Shown piece after piece: positions 43,135 to 51,871 of a stretch of 64,000 bases of DNA. Below the pieces are notes generated by a model that worked only from the letters and a program-made list of their open reading frames with translations, searched no databases and was not told where the DNA came from. Position 1 is the stretch's first letter, and each line of letters opens with the position of its first letter. Where the stretch lies: positions 144,901 to 208,900 of the forward strand of contig JAVBME010000007.1 of NCBI GenBank assembly GCA_031552765.1. Direction: 5' to 3'. Made by a program: the position numbers and the translations under genes. The stretch comes from JAVBME01 sp031552765 (GTDB lineage Bacteria; Bacillota; Negativicutes; Acidaminococcales; JAISLQ01).

Positions 43135-43725
43135 TTACTCCAAAAGACTTTTAGCAAAACCGGCTATAGATGATTTTTTTCCCCGAAACAGCAAAAACTC
43201 GATTTTATCCTTACTTTGCAGCCAGGCATCTTTAAATAACGCCATTCTTACTATATCCTGGTATTCACCATTTTTAAGCTTGTGTTTCACAAAATAACCC
43301 TCTTGCACAAAACCAAGTTTTTTCTGGTAAGTTATGGCGGCTTTGTTAAAAGCGAATACCTCAATAGACACTTTGCGCATATTTTCAACTTCAAAAATGT
43401 AGCTGGTACAAAAAAAAGACATTAGCACACCGGCGCCCGGCAGAATTTGCTCTTCTCCGATATAGGCGCCGGAAAAGCATGTACCGTCACACTCGTTTAT
43501 GTCAACATAAGAAGTAAAGCCTATCGGCTGGCCATGATACTCAAATATAAGGTATATCGCATCCTGGCGCGTAACAGCCTTCTCCAGCCAAGCCTGGTGC
43601 TCTTCTTTTTTGATGATATGGTCGCTATACATATTGGCCCGTACACGCTCGCTATTGCGCCAGGCAAAGAGCGTTTCCAAGTCGCTCCTGTCGATCCCTC
43701 TGATTTTAAAAACACTATCTGCCAT
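43135..43725 (-). CDS. GNAT acetyltransferase, PseH-like
   Basis: 196 residues. LFAWRNSERVRANMYSDHIIKKEEHQAWL near the start is typical of PseH, which N-acetylates UDP-4-amino-4,6-dideoxy-altrosamine in pseudaminic acid synthesis. The acetyl-CoA region YIGEEQILPGAGVLMSF and EVFAFNKAAITYQKKLGF complete the fold. pseG is present at 50036, but PseB, PseC, PseI and PseF are not in this window. It could equally acylate another amino sugar, perhaps using the ACP-bound groups made next door. AGGAGGATAGGC precedes the ATG. Confidence 0.8.
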   Translation of the reverse strand: MADSVFKIRGIDRSDLETLFAWRNSERVRANMYSDHIIKKEEHQAWLEKAVTRQDAIYLIFEYHGQPIGFTSYVDINECDGTCFSGAYIGEEQILPGAGVLMSFFCTSYIFEVENMRKVSIEVFAFNKAAITYQKKLGFVQEGYFVKHKLKNGEYQDIVRMALFKDAWLQSKDKIEFLLFRGKKSSIAGFAKSLLE

Positions 43726-43746
43726 GCCTATCCTCCTAAAGACCGC

Positions 43747-44109
43747 TTATAGAGAGTGTATATCCCTGTCTTTAGCCTCCGGGGCCATGGCTTCAGACAA
43801 AGCATTCAGCCAGGTACAATCCGAAAGCGCTGTAAAAGTATGCGCCTCGTAGGGTTCTATAATAAAAATATCTCCTTGATGTGCGGTAAATTCACAGATA
43901 ACCTTGCCATGCATATCTACGATTACGACCTTTATCTCACCGCCTAATATATAAAAAAGCTCCTCGGTGGTTTTATGGTAGTGTCCGCCGCGCACCGCGC
44001 CTTTCTTGCTTTCGATGAGATTGATCTCCCGCCAGCAGCCGCTGTTTATGATACCGTTGATCTTGCCGCGTTCGTCTTCAAATAACTGATAAGAAGATAC
44101 TTTCTTCAC
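43747..44109 (-). CDS. Small cupin protein of the sugar-biosynthesis type
   Basis: 120 residues, a single cupin with metal-binding pattern GGHYHKTTEELFYILGGEI and IEPYEAHTF. Such proteins in glycan loci act as 4-keto-6-deoxysugar isomerases or epimerases (FdtA/QdtA or WxcM-like), but this protein is short and its exact role is open. GTG start overlapping the previous stop (GTGA), so it is coupled to the RmlD-like reductase, which suggests they act on the same sugar. Confidence 0.8.
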   Translation of the reverse strand: MKKVSSYQLFEDERGKINGIINSGCWREINLIESKKGAVRGGHYHKTTEELFYILGGEIKVVIVDMHGKVICEFTAHQGDIFIIEPYEAHTFTALSDCTWLNALSEAMAPEAKDRDIHSL

Positions 44110-44963
44110 AAGCCAGCCAACTCCTCTTTTATCGCGTTAAGGCTCTCAGACAGGGAGCTTTTTTTCACGCCCAAAACAGTCCTGCTCCAGTCGTCGTCAA
44201 GTGAAAGGTCAGGAAAAATAAAGGGCGCCGTCCCGCGTAAAGAAGCCAAGACCAACTCTTTGGGATAACCGAAAACTTTCGCCACCGTCTGGGCAAATTC
44301 GTAGCGGGACACTCTTTCTCCCGCGCAATGAAACACCCGCCCGGCAACTCCTTTTTCCAGTAAAGTCGCTGTAAAAGCACAAAAATCCCCGCAATATACC
44401 GGTGAATAAAAAGCGTCAGAAAAACAGTCAGCAGCTTCTCCTTCTTTAAAACAGCCTAAGATGTATTGCAAGAAAGCCGCTTGCGAGCTGTATAAAGCAC
44501 TTATACGCACGACACAGAATCTATCTGAAGAGGCTAATCCTATCTGCTCGCCTAGCAGTTTACTCTCGCCGTACACTGTGGCCGGATCTGGCTGGTCTGT
44601 CTCTTTGTAGCCACCGCTCAAACCGGCAAATACATAGTCACTTGACAAGTAGATGACCGGCGTAGTTGGAAAAGCGGAAAACAGGTATCTCAAGCTGTTG
44701 CCGTTAGCTAAAAACGCTTCATTTGGGTGTTGCTGACAATATTTTATATCCTTGCTGCCATTAGCCAGGATTATATGGTCGGGCACGACCTTTTGCGCCA
44801 GGCGTTTTACATCATCTTCTTGGGTAAAATCACAAGTAAAGTTCTGCCCATCCTCCCTAGCGCTCCTGCTGGCACCGTGTACCTCATATTCCTTTTGCAA
44901 AAAAGCGCTTAGTTGGCGGCCGATATAACCGGTATGACCGGCCAGGAGTATCTTTTTTGCCAT
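44106..44963 (-). CDS. RmlD-like NAD(P)-dependent sugar reductase
   Basis: 285 residues from the ATG at 44963, 5 nt after GTGGAGG; the upstream GTG is part of the binding site itself. ILLAGHTGYIGRQL binds NAD(P)H, IYLSSDYVFAG and VYGESKLLGEQ (YxxxK) are the catalytic region. Most like dTDP-4-dehydrorhamnose reductases. Probably reduces a 4-keto-deoxysugar. Starts 1 bp after the glycosyltransferase stop. Confidence 0.87.
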   Translation of the reverse strand: MAKKILLAGHTGYIGRQLSAFLQKEYEVHGASRSAREDGQNFTCDFTQEDDVKRLAQKVVPDHIILANGSKDIKYCQQHPNEAFLANGNSLRYLFSAFPTTPVIYLSSDYVFAGLSGGYKETDQPDPATVYGESKLLGEQIGLASSDRFCVVRISALYSSQAAFLQYILGCFKEGEAADCFSDAFYSPVYCGDFCAFTATLLEKGVAGRVFHCAGERVSRYEFAQTVAKVFGYPKELVLASLRGTAPFIFPDLSLDDDWSRTVLGVKKSSLSESLNAIKEELAGL

Positions 44964-44964
44964 A

Positions 44965-46914
44965 TCAGCCTCCACTCTGCATGCTGGTTATAGGCAACGC
45001 CGTTTGCCAGACTGGATGAGACAGGTCGTAGAGCGGAAGTATGCGCGCGCGCGGCTGGAATTTTTCCAGATTTTTGTATATATCCGATCCGGATGCTGCG
45101 GCGGCGATAATGATAGTTGAAACGCCTTCTTCTTCGATCAAGCGGCCCACATCCTCATAGCTGAATACCTGCCAATTCGGCAAAGGCGGCTCCGCGAGCG
45201 CCGCGTCCACAACACCGGCAAAACAAATTTCCGGATAACCTTTCAGTAAACGGAAAATATCTTCGGCCATCAGCCCACGTCCGCCATAGAGCAAGAACTT
45301 TTCTTGCACATATCTGTCATTATCAAATAGCTGGCGTAAAAAAGCGATAAACTGCGGCGCTTTTACCTCTTCCGGGCAATCGCCTACTACTTTGTAATCG
45401 CCTGTAAGCACCCCGCTATGATAATAAGGTAAATTCAGTACTGCTTTCCTATCTTGCAAAGCAGTGTAAACCTTTTCCAGTAAACACCCCGGAATAAAAA
45501 CATTATCCAAAAGCGCCATTTTACCTTTGCCAATATCTACGGTGAAAAGGTTTTCCCTGATGTAAGAAATCACCCAGGGATGATAGCAACTGGCGTCTAC
45601 TATCTCAGGCAGAACGACGCCGCTGATATTTTGCCGGTATCTGATAAGCGGCTCATCATGCAGTGTAGCTGTTTGCAAAAAAGTGCGTCCCCAGATTAGA
45701 GGTTTTCCGGTCTGAAATCTGCTCAAACCCAAAAGATCATATTGGGTGTTAACTACTAGTTTTTTGTTGCTGATAAAGTGTACCCAGTCCGGTTTTTTCT
45801 GCGTTTGGCAAAGTTTTTTCAATTCATAGAATAAATCTGATGGCCGTTCTAAAACAATCTGCTCGACCTGGCAGGCTGTTTTTTCCAGGCTATTTTTAGG
45901 CGGCCAAAGAGTGGCCGCTTTAACCAAAAGCTCTTTTACCCGCATAGACATCGTATGTTTGCTATGCGCGGCCTCGCAAGCCTTTTGCGCTATATAGAGG
46001 CGCTTTTCATCATGCTTAAGATAATAAGCTATCTTTTCTCTCAATTCATCAGCGTCACGGAAAAATACTATCTCTTGGTCTTCTTTAAATATTTCGGCAA
46101 GTTCCGGGTTATAGTTAGTCATCTGAAAAGCGCCCGCGCCGGCAACCTCAAAATGGCGCAACTTGGTCTGGTAGCCCCCGGCCTTGCCATCAGCGGAAAA
46201 GCCTGGGTTGACTACGATCTTGGCCTGATGGTAAATGTTTACCATCTCTTGAGTGCTCCGCCGCCCGCGGGCATATGCATGGAGCGTAGGATGCCGATCC
46301 CACCAGCCGCCAAATAAGTCAAATCTACAACCTATATCCCGGCAGATCTCACTTACTTTTACCAACACCTGCTGGCGGATAAAGCCGTCTCTTATGTACA
46401 GGTTGGGGTTTTCCGGACTGGCTGAATTGACGCCGAAATAAATGACATCATAGTTTTTCTTAGTGTTGCCGCCAGGTTTGAATATGCGCTGATTAAAACC
46501 CCAGGGAAGAAACATTATTTCCCCGGTATATCCTGCGTTTATCCGACGCTCCAGGCCTTTTTTCGATTGGGTAGCGATAAGAGAAAAGCGGTGGTCGTAT
46601 TTTTCATTCAGTGAAAACCAGATCTCCGGCTCATCGTCAGCATAAAAGGTTAACACCGGTATATTATATTCGCGTAACCGCTCGAAAAAAGTATCGGAAA
46701 AGTCATAGTTGACCGACTCCGGGTAAAAAAACACGTAGTCGTAGCTATTTTGCCGTAAAATATTGAAGATATATTGCTGGCAAAAATCCTTACCATATGC
46801 TTTTACCAGAAGGGAAACATCCACAAGATGCGTCTCGGCCAGTTCTTTTAGTGGCTCGACCCAATTTTCTACTATGTACTGTATGGATACCGCCCCGATC
46901 ATCAGGATACGCAT
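44965..46914 (-). CDS. CgeB-like glycosyltransferase with C-terminal Rossmann-like extension
   Basis: 649 residues. Residues 1-345 are a GT-B transferase of the CgeB/DUF3880-like type (FLPWGFNQRIFKPG, VIYFGVNSAS, HQAKIVVNPGFS, KLRHFEVAGAGAFQMTNYNPELAEIF). The remaining 300 residues hold an unrecognised segment and, near the end, the domain KFLLYGGRGLMAEDIFRLL...FAGVVDAAL...VFSYEDVGRLI, which resembles the nucleotide-binding-like domains of other proteins in this locus. Overlaps the upstream gene by 13 bp. Likely transfers a locus-specific sugar to its acceptor. Confidence 0.82.
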   Translation of the reverse strand: MRILMIGAVSIQYIVENWVEPLKELAETHLVDVSLLVKAYGKDFCQQYIFNILRQNSYDYVFFYPESVNYDFSDTFFERLREYNIPVLTFYADDEPEIWFSLNEKYDHRFSLIATQSKKGLERRINAGYTGEIMFLPWGFNQRIFKPGGNTKKNYDVIYFGVNSASPENPNLYIRDGFIRQQVLVKVSEICRDIGCRFDLFGGWWDRHPTLHAYARGRRSTQEMVNIYHQAKIVVNPGFSADGKAGGYQTKLRHFEVAGAGAFQMTNYNPELAEIFKEDQEIVFFRDADELREKIAYYLKHDEKRLYIAQKACEAAHSKHTMSMRVKELLVKAATLWPPKNSLEKTACQVEQIVLERPSDLFYELKKLCQTQKKPDWVHFISNKKLVVNTQYDLLGLSRFQTGKPLIWGRTFLQTATLHDEPLIRYRQNISGVVLPEIVDASCYHPWVISYIRENLFTVDIGKGKMALLDNVFIPGCLLEKVYTALQDRKAVLNLPYYHSGVLTGDYKVVGDCPEEVKAPQFIAFLRQLFDNDRYVQEKFLLYGGRGLMAEDIFRLLKGYPEICFAGVVDAALAEPPLPNWQVFSYEDVGRLIEEEGVSTIIIAAAASGSDIYKNLEKFQPRARILPLYDLSHPVWQTALPITSMQSGG

Positions 46915-48734
46915 GGACTGCCCCCAGGATAAATATGCCCATTGCTGGCTATCCCAGCCAGGATACGCCCGCCGATATCCTCTGCGACCTTGTGGGCCTG
47001 GCCGTATTGCACTCCGGTAAGATTGCTGTACGGCACTATCGCCCCGGAAAAACCATGTTTTTCTTTCAATGCCGCGGCTTTTTGCTTAAGCATTGCCTGG
47101 TCAAAGTTTCCAGCTTCGTTAAAAATATGTATATTTTCCTGACCTAAAACCTCTTTGAATTCCCCGGCAAAACGCTCATGCGAAAAAAGGTGGATATCAT
47201 AGCCGGTTTTCAATAACGTTTTTACTATTTCACGCGTAAAAGCAAACATGGCCGATTGCAACACTACCACTCTTGAGCCTTGCGGCAATTCTCCCAAAGT
47301 GTTTTTCAAATCAGCGGCAAATTGCGCGCTGTTGACAGACCTAATGGCTATGCTCTGCCGCCAGCGACGCATGGCTTCAAGGCGCAACTCTTCAAGATCT
47401 TCCCCCGTCAAAGTCTCTGTGCGGATGACCGCAGACGAAAAGCCGTTATAGGCGTCCCAGCCCTTGCCGGTCAACCAGCCTTTTTCTTTATATATCTCAT
47501 ACATTTTGGTGCCGGGAAAAGGAGTGGCGATGGAAAACTGCGCCGAATGAGCGGGCAGCTCACAGGCCAGCCTGATGGTATCTTCTATGGTTTCGCGCGT
47601 ATCGCCCGGGTGGCCAATGGTAAAAGTCAAATGTATCTTTATACCTAAGTCGTATGTCAGTTTGATCATTTTCACAGCTTGTTCGACATTCATGCCTTTT
47701 TCTATATTTTTTAAAATATTGGTACTAGCCGATTCCAAGCCATAGTTCATGCTGTATATATTCGCCGCTTTCAACTCATGCAGCAGTTCTTCCGTCATCA
47801 AGTCCGGTCGGCTCATCGTTCCCCACATCAAAGAACTGAAACCGTTTTCTTTCATCATTTTAGCGACTTTTTTTACATGGTCGGGCCGCACATTGAAAGT
47901 ATCGTCATCGATAAAGATGCTTTTATAATCATGTTTTGCCAGTTGGTCTTTTATTTCCGCCGCAATATCATCTACATCACGTAGCCGGTGTTTGCCGTTT
48001 TTATAAAGCACCTGCGGCCACACGCAAAATATACAGCCAAACGGGCAACCCCGGCTGGAGTGTATTTGCAGCTGCGGTTTGGCCAGACCGCAAAAATCAG
48101 CGTAATAACTTTCGTTGGGCAGGGTATCGCGCAGCGGCCAGGGCAGTTTTGCCATATCCAAAGGCTCGCCGATGGCATTTTTTATTACTTGCCCATTGTG
48201 CCGGTAAATCAAATTAGGTATGCCGGCCAAATCTTTTCCGTCTCGCAAAGTTACGAGCAAATCAGTTACAGCTTGTTCATATTCGCCATATACAATATAA
48301 TCAACGACCGTTTGTTCCTGCAAAAAAGCTATATCTTCCAGTTCGGAATGTATGCCTGTCAAAATTATGGTGATACCGGGTTTTATCTTTTTTAGCTGTT
48401 TACATATATCTAAATCATTACCCAAACAGGGCGTAGCTGTTTCCATGACATAAAAATCCGGACTGTAATCTTTAAAAGCAGCATAAAAATCATCATATGT
48501 CTCGCCTAGAACAATGGAATCACGAACGCATACCTCTAGCCCTTCGTTTTTTGCCATCGCTCCCGCAATGGCCAGGAAAAAGGGAAAAGGCAAAGCTGTG
48601 GCCACCAGCGAACTGCCGAAGGTTTCTTTCATGTAGGCCCACCGCGATCCCGCCCTTATGCCCAGCCAGCCGGGCTCTCCACCTTTAGCCGCTTTATACC
48701 ACGGCGGGTTTGCAAACAGTACTTTCTCGGTCAT
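46902..48734 (-). CDS. B12-binding-domain radical SAM protein (BchE-like layout)
   Basis: 610 residues. Residues 1-165 resemble a cobalamin-binding domain (PDFYVMETATPC, IILTGIHSE, VDYIVYGEYEQAV), although I do not see the DxHxxG motif. The radical SAM motif is SRGCPFGCIFCVWP (CxxxCxxC) near residue 205, with IFIDDDTFNV and TIGHPGDTRET further on. About 130 C-terminal residues form an extra domain. Members methylate unactivated carbons or rearrange rings. It is the first gene of the leftward operon, with GGAG before the ATG. Confidence 0.86.
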   Translation of the reverse strand: MTEKVLFANPPWYKAAKGGEPGWLGIRAGSRWAYMKETFGSSLVATALPFPFFLAIAGAMAKNEGLEVCVRDSIVLGETYDDFYAAFKDYSPDFYVMETATPCLGNDLDICKQLKKIKPGITIILTGIHSELEDIAFLQEQTVVDYIVYGEYEQAVTDLLVTLRDGKDLAGIPNLIYRHNGQVIKNAIGEPLDMAKLPWPLRDTLPNESYYADFCGLAKPQLQIHSSRGCPFGCIFCVWPQVLYKNGKHRLRDVDDIAAEIKDQLAKHDYKSIFIDDDTFNVRPDHVKKVAKMMKENGFSSLMWGTMSRPDLMTEELLHELKAANIYSMNYGLESASTNILKNIEKGMNVEQAVKMIKLTYDLGIKIHLTFTIGHPGDTRETIEDTIRLACELPAHSAQFSIATPFPGTKMYEIYKEKGWLTGKGWDAYNGFSSAVIRTETLTGEDLEELRLEAMRRWRQSIAIRSVNSAQFAADLKNTLGELPQGSRVVVLQSAMFAFTREIVKTLLKTGYDIHLFSHERFAGEFKEVLGQENIHIFNEAGNFDQAMLKQKAAALKEKHGFSGAIVPYSNLTGVQYGQAHKVAEDIGGRILAGIASNGHIYPGGSPCVS

Positions 48735-48892
48735 CGTTTCGCGTCTCCTCGTCTAAGCTTTATTATTTATAAAACATTATGCATTTTCACACAACGCTGT
48801 GCCACTCCAGGCATAAAATAAAAAGTGCTGTTCAAATATGGAAAAAAGCTTTATAGTAAGTTATATAAAACCACGAAAGGATGCTACTCGAC

Positions 48893-49978
48893 ATGCCCAA
48901 AACAGCTCTTATCACAGGCGTCACAGGCCAAGACGGCGCATATCTGTCCGAATTTTTACTCGGTAAAGGGTATCAGGTACATGGCATAAAGCGGCGCTCT
49001 TCACTTTTTAACACTACCAGAGTAGATCATCTGTATAAAGACCGGCACGAAGACGATCTTAATTTTTTCCTGCATTTCGGCGATATGACAGACGCCACCA
49101 ACCTCATCAGGATCATCCAGCAGGTGCAGCCGGACGAAATATATAACCTAGCAGCGCAAAGCCATGTACAGGTGTCATTCGACACGCCGGAATATACCGC
49201 AAATGCCGATGGCTTGGGTACTTTGAGGATACTCGAAGCGATAAGGCTGCTCGGCCTGCAAAACAAGACCCGCTTTTACCAAGCTTCGACCAGTGAGCTA
49301 TTTGGCCTGGTGCAAGAGACGCCGCAAAAAGAAACTACGCCTTTTTACCCGCGCAGCCCGTATGCCGTCGCCAAGCTTTACGGCTACTGGATAACGGTCA
49401 ATTACCGTGAAGCTTATGACATATATGCCTGCAACGGCATACTCTTCAACCATGAATCGCCGCTCAGGGGCGAAACTTTCGTCACCAGGAAAATAACCCG
49501 CGCGGTCGCCCGCATCAAGCTGGGCCTAGAGAAAAAGTTCTATCTGGGAAATCTTTCGGCTAAGCGCGACTGGGGTTATGCGAAAGATTATGTAGAAGCC
49601 ATGTGGCTAATGCTCCAACAGGAAAAACCGGAAGACTTCGTCATCGCCACAGGACGCACCCATACAGTACGCGATTTTGTTGAACTATCCTTTAAAGAAA
49701 TCGGTATAGACATATGCTGGCAAGGCCAGGGGCTTGATGAAAAAGGTATAAACAAATCGACCGGTCAAATACTTGTAGAGGTGGACCCCTTTTATTTCCG
49801 GCCGACCGAAGTAGACCTTCTTTTAGGCGATGCCAGCCGCGCCAAAGAAAAATTGGGCTGGCAGGCTAAAACAACCTTGGAAGAGCTCTGCGCCATGATG
49901 GTCAAAGCCGACCTTGAAGAAGCTGAGCGCGACCTTTTGTGCAAACAGCAAGGCTACAGCATCCGCAATAATGAATAA
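48893..49978 (+). CDS. gmd: GDP-mannose 4,6-dehydratase
   Basis: 361 residues from the ATG at 48893; an ATG four codons earlier directly abuts the AAAGG ribosome binding site and cannot be used. [33 protein letters not shown] is the Gmd signature, with STSELFG and [10 protein letters not shown] (YxxxK) and NHESPLRG. It makes GDP-4-keto-6-deoxymannose, precursor of GDP-rhamnose, GDP-fucose or GDP-perosamine. The partner reductase or aminotransferase is not evident here. A single-gene transcript with its own terminator, divergent from the radical SAM operon. Confidence 0.96.
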   Translation: MPKTALITGVTGQDGAYLSEFLLGKGYQVHGIKRRSSLFNTTRVDHLYKDRHEDDLNFFLHFGDMTDATNLIRIIQQVQPDEIYNLAAQSHVQVSFDTPEYTANADGLGTLRILEAIRLLGLQNKTRFYQASTSELFGLVQETPQKETTPFYPRSPYAVAKLYGYWITVNYREAYDIYACNGILFNHESPLRGETFVTRKITRAVARIKLGLEKKFYLGNLSAKRDWGYAKDYVEAMWLMLQQEKPEDFVIATGRTHTVRDFVELSFKEIGIDICWQGQGLDEKGINKSTGQILVEVDPFYFRPTEVDLLLGDASRAKEKLGWQAKTTLEELCAMMVKADLEEAERDLLCKQQGYSIRNNE

Positions 49979-49986
49979 TATATTTT

Positions 49987-50020
49987 AAGAGCCTGCGCCA
50001 GATTGAAGCAGGCTCTTTTA
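49987..50020 (+). terminator. gmd terminator (possibly bidirectional)
   Basis: 10-bp stem AAGAGCCTGC / GCAGGCTCTT followed by TTATA, 8 bp after the gmd stop and 16 bp before the convergent pseG stop. Confidence 0.85.
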
Positions 50021-50035
50021 TATCCAGGCCCTTAA

Positions 50036-51103
50036 TCACGACAAAATACTATTTACCAGCTCTTTTTGCCCCTCCCGGCCAAAATTTGAAGCCCTGAGGC
50101 ATTTGTCGCCCATTGCTTTTAGTTTTTCCGGCGCGGCCAGGTAGCGTTCAAGCGTAGCCTTGATAGTTATTTCCGTAACGTCCTTGGCTTCGCCCAGGTA
50201 GTCTAGCCAGCCTGCTTTGTCGGCTTCTATGCAGCCGCCGGTCTGGTTGTCGGCGATAGATACCACCAATGCCGGCAAACCGAGAAACCGGCGCTCCCAG
50301 CCGGTCGTACCGCCGGCGCCTATCGCGATATCGGCTTGCTGCATCAGCTTTGGCATATAATCTATCTGGCAGTGGAATGCCATGCCCTCTTTTTGGCAAA
50401 ATGCCCTTATATTATCTTTATCGAAATTACTGGCGCCGACCACTACATTTACTTGTATATTTTTTTTGCCCAGGCTGCTTATCGCCCTGAGCGCTTTCAT
50501 GGTCTCGCCCCCGGCGTCGCCGCCGCCAAAAAAGACCAGTATATTATTTATCGAGCCGTCGCGCCGCCGCAGGTTTTCCCGCGCCTGGTAAAATTCTTCC
50601 CGCAGCAGGAGGTATTTTGTGCCGAGAAAAAGTTTGCAGCCTGCGGTAACCAGCTTTTCATAGCGCGCTTTTATGTCACAATTTTGATCCAAAAGCATGT
50701 CGCAATCATGAGGGCGGTCGGCCAGGTCGTCTATCACCATTATTTTTTTCACATAAGGCCGCATAGCCTTTTCCCAAGTCCCGTCCAAAGCGTAATGGTC
50801 AACTATCAAGCAATCCGCCCGAGGCATTTGTGCCAATAAATCCGCCGTTTCCTGCGCATCAAAAGCGGCGCTCACACCCAGGAGTTTTTCATAACCGCTA
50901 AGCGGGGCGTCATCTTTATTATTCAGCATAAGTACTGTAAAACCGGCCTTTGCGGCAATGCCGGACAGATTCCCCGGCAGGTCCCGGCAGACAAAGAAAA
51001 TAGCCGCCTGTTCTTTGAGCGCGTCCGCCAAAGTCAAGCAGCGCATCAGATGTCCCGAGCCTATTTGCCTTGACGAATCCGCACGAAAGATTACATTTCC
51101 CAT
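50036..51103 (-). CDS. pseG: UDP-2,4-diacetamido-2,4,6-trideoxy-beta-L-altropyranose hydrolase
   Basis: 355 residues. FRADSSRQIGSGHLMRCLTLADALK (with the functional His) and LIVDHYALDGTWEKAM are PseG hallmarks, with the GT-B-like IAIGAGGTTGWERRFLGLPALVVSIADNQ near the C-terminus. It removes UDP from the nucleotide sugar in the pseudaminic acid pathway, a nonulosonic acid used on flagellins and surface glycans. Together with the PseH-like gene this supports such a pathway, although the remaining Pse enzymes must be encoded elsewhere. Confidence 0.9.
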   Translation of the reverse strand: MGNVIFRADSSRQIGSGHLMRCLTLADALKEQAAIFFVCRDLPGNLSGIAAKAGFTVLMLNNKDDAPLSGYEKLLGVSAAFDAQETADLLAQMPRADCLIVDHYALDGTWEKAMRPYVKKIMVIDDLADRPHDCDMLLDQNCDIKARYEKLVTAGCKLFLGTKYLLLREEFYQARENLRRRDGSINNILVFFGGGDAGGETMKALRAISSLGKKNIQVNVVVGASNFDKDNIRAFCQKEGMAFHCQIDYMPKLMQQADIAIGAGGTTGWERRFLGLPALVVSIADNQTGGCIEADKAGWLDYLGEAKDVTEITIKATLERYLAAPEKLKAMGDKCLRASNFGREGQKELVNSILS

Positions 51104-51173
51104 AATCGAAATCCCGGCTCCAATATAGTCTTTTCCTATGCTTTAATACTTTGTTATTATACCATTTTACCTA

Positions 51174-51214
51174 TATAAAAGCAAAACCACCGGCAGATTC
51201 GCCTGTGGTTTTGC
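51174..51214 (-). terminator. Terminator of the DUF190 gene
   Basis: 10-bp stem GCAAAACCAC / GTGGTTTTGC; on the minus strand followed by TTTTATATAG. Lies 20 bp past the stop. Confidence 0.82.
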
Positions 51215-51233
51215 ATATTCACTCTTTTCAGGT

Positions 51234-51599
51234 TTACTCTTCCCCGTCTTCACCCGGCAGAGAAAAGTCAGCGCTGTAGGCCAACACATTTACTTCCTCA
51301 GAAGTCAGCAATCCTTTTTTAAGGTTTTCTTTTAAAAAACCGCGCAACAATTCAAGTTTTTCTTTTTTATCGATTAGTTCCACTACTACCGGCAAATCAG
51401 ATGACAGGTCGAGGAATTTCGAAGCGCGTATCTGCCTGGTATTGGCGCCGTAGCCTTCCATACAGCGAAACACCGTGCCGCCGGCGATATCCAGCTTGCG
51501 CGCTTTTTCGAGGATAGCCCGGTACATAGGCTTTTTGTTGTAGTACTCTTCTTCGCCGATATAAATACGCAATCTTACCGCTTTTCCCGTGAGCGCCAT
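51234..51599 (-). CDS. DUF190 family protein
   Basis: 121 residues, PII-like ferredoxin fold: VRLRIYIGEEEYYNKKPMYRAILEKARKLDIAGGTVFRCMEGYG and SSDLPVVVELIDKKEKL match DUF190. Members often sit beside fluoride channels (CrcB) or transporters; none is adjacent here. Function unknown. The start follows TAGGGGTGGTGTTTT. The C-terminal 30 residues are acidic (LPGEDGEE end). Confidence 0.85.
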   Translation of the reverse strand: MALTGKAVRLRIYIGEEEYYNKKPMYRAILEKARKLDIAGGTVFRCMEGYGANTRQIRASKFLDLSSDLPVVVELIDKKEKLELLRGFLKENLKKGLLTSEEVNVLAYSADFSLPGEDGEE

Positions 51600-51748
51600 A
51601 AAACACCACCCCTACCCGCATAATATTATTTCATATTCATAATATAACATATTTACGGATTTTACGCAAAGGCGGGAAAGCCCCTGTTTGCAGCGCCGCC
51701 TTTTTTTTGCTAAAATAATATTATCAACAAGTGAGGAAGTGATCTTTC

Positions 51749-51871
51749 ATGAAAAAGACCGTTATCGTATTAATATTGCTGCTTAGCGCATCTTTATTGG
51801 CCGCTCCATTGGCCGGCGCTCACCGCAACAGCCATTGCAGAGAAGGCGGCGGCTATTGCGATAGATATTGA
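51749..51871 (+). CDS. Tiny secreted or periplasmic peptide
   Basis: 40 residues. KK followed by a hydrophobic stretch VIVLILLLSASLLAAPLAGA gives a clear signal peptide with an AGA-H type cleavage site, leaving a mature peptide of about 16 residues rich in His, Arg, Gly and with two Cys (HRNSHCREGGGYCDRY). GAGGAAGTGA precedes the ATG. The stop overlaps the start of the next gene (TGATG), so both are translationally coupled. No family recognised. Confidence 0.68.
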   Translation: MKKTVIVLILLLSASLLAAPLAGAHRNSHCREGGGYCDRY

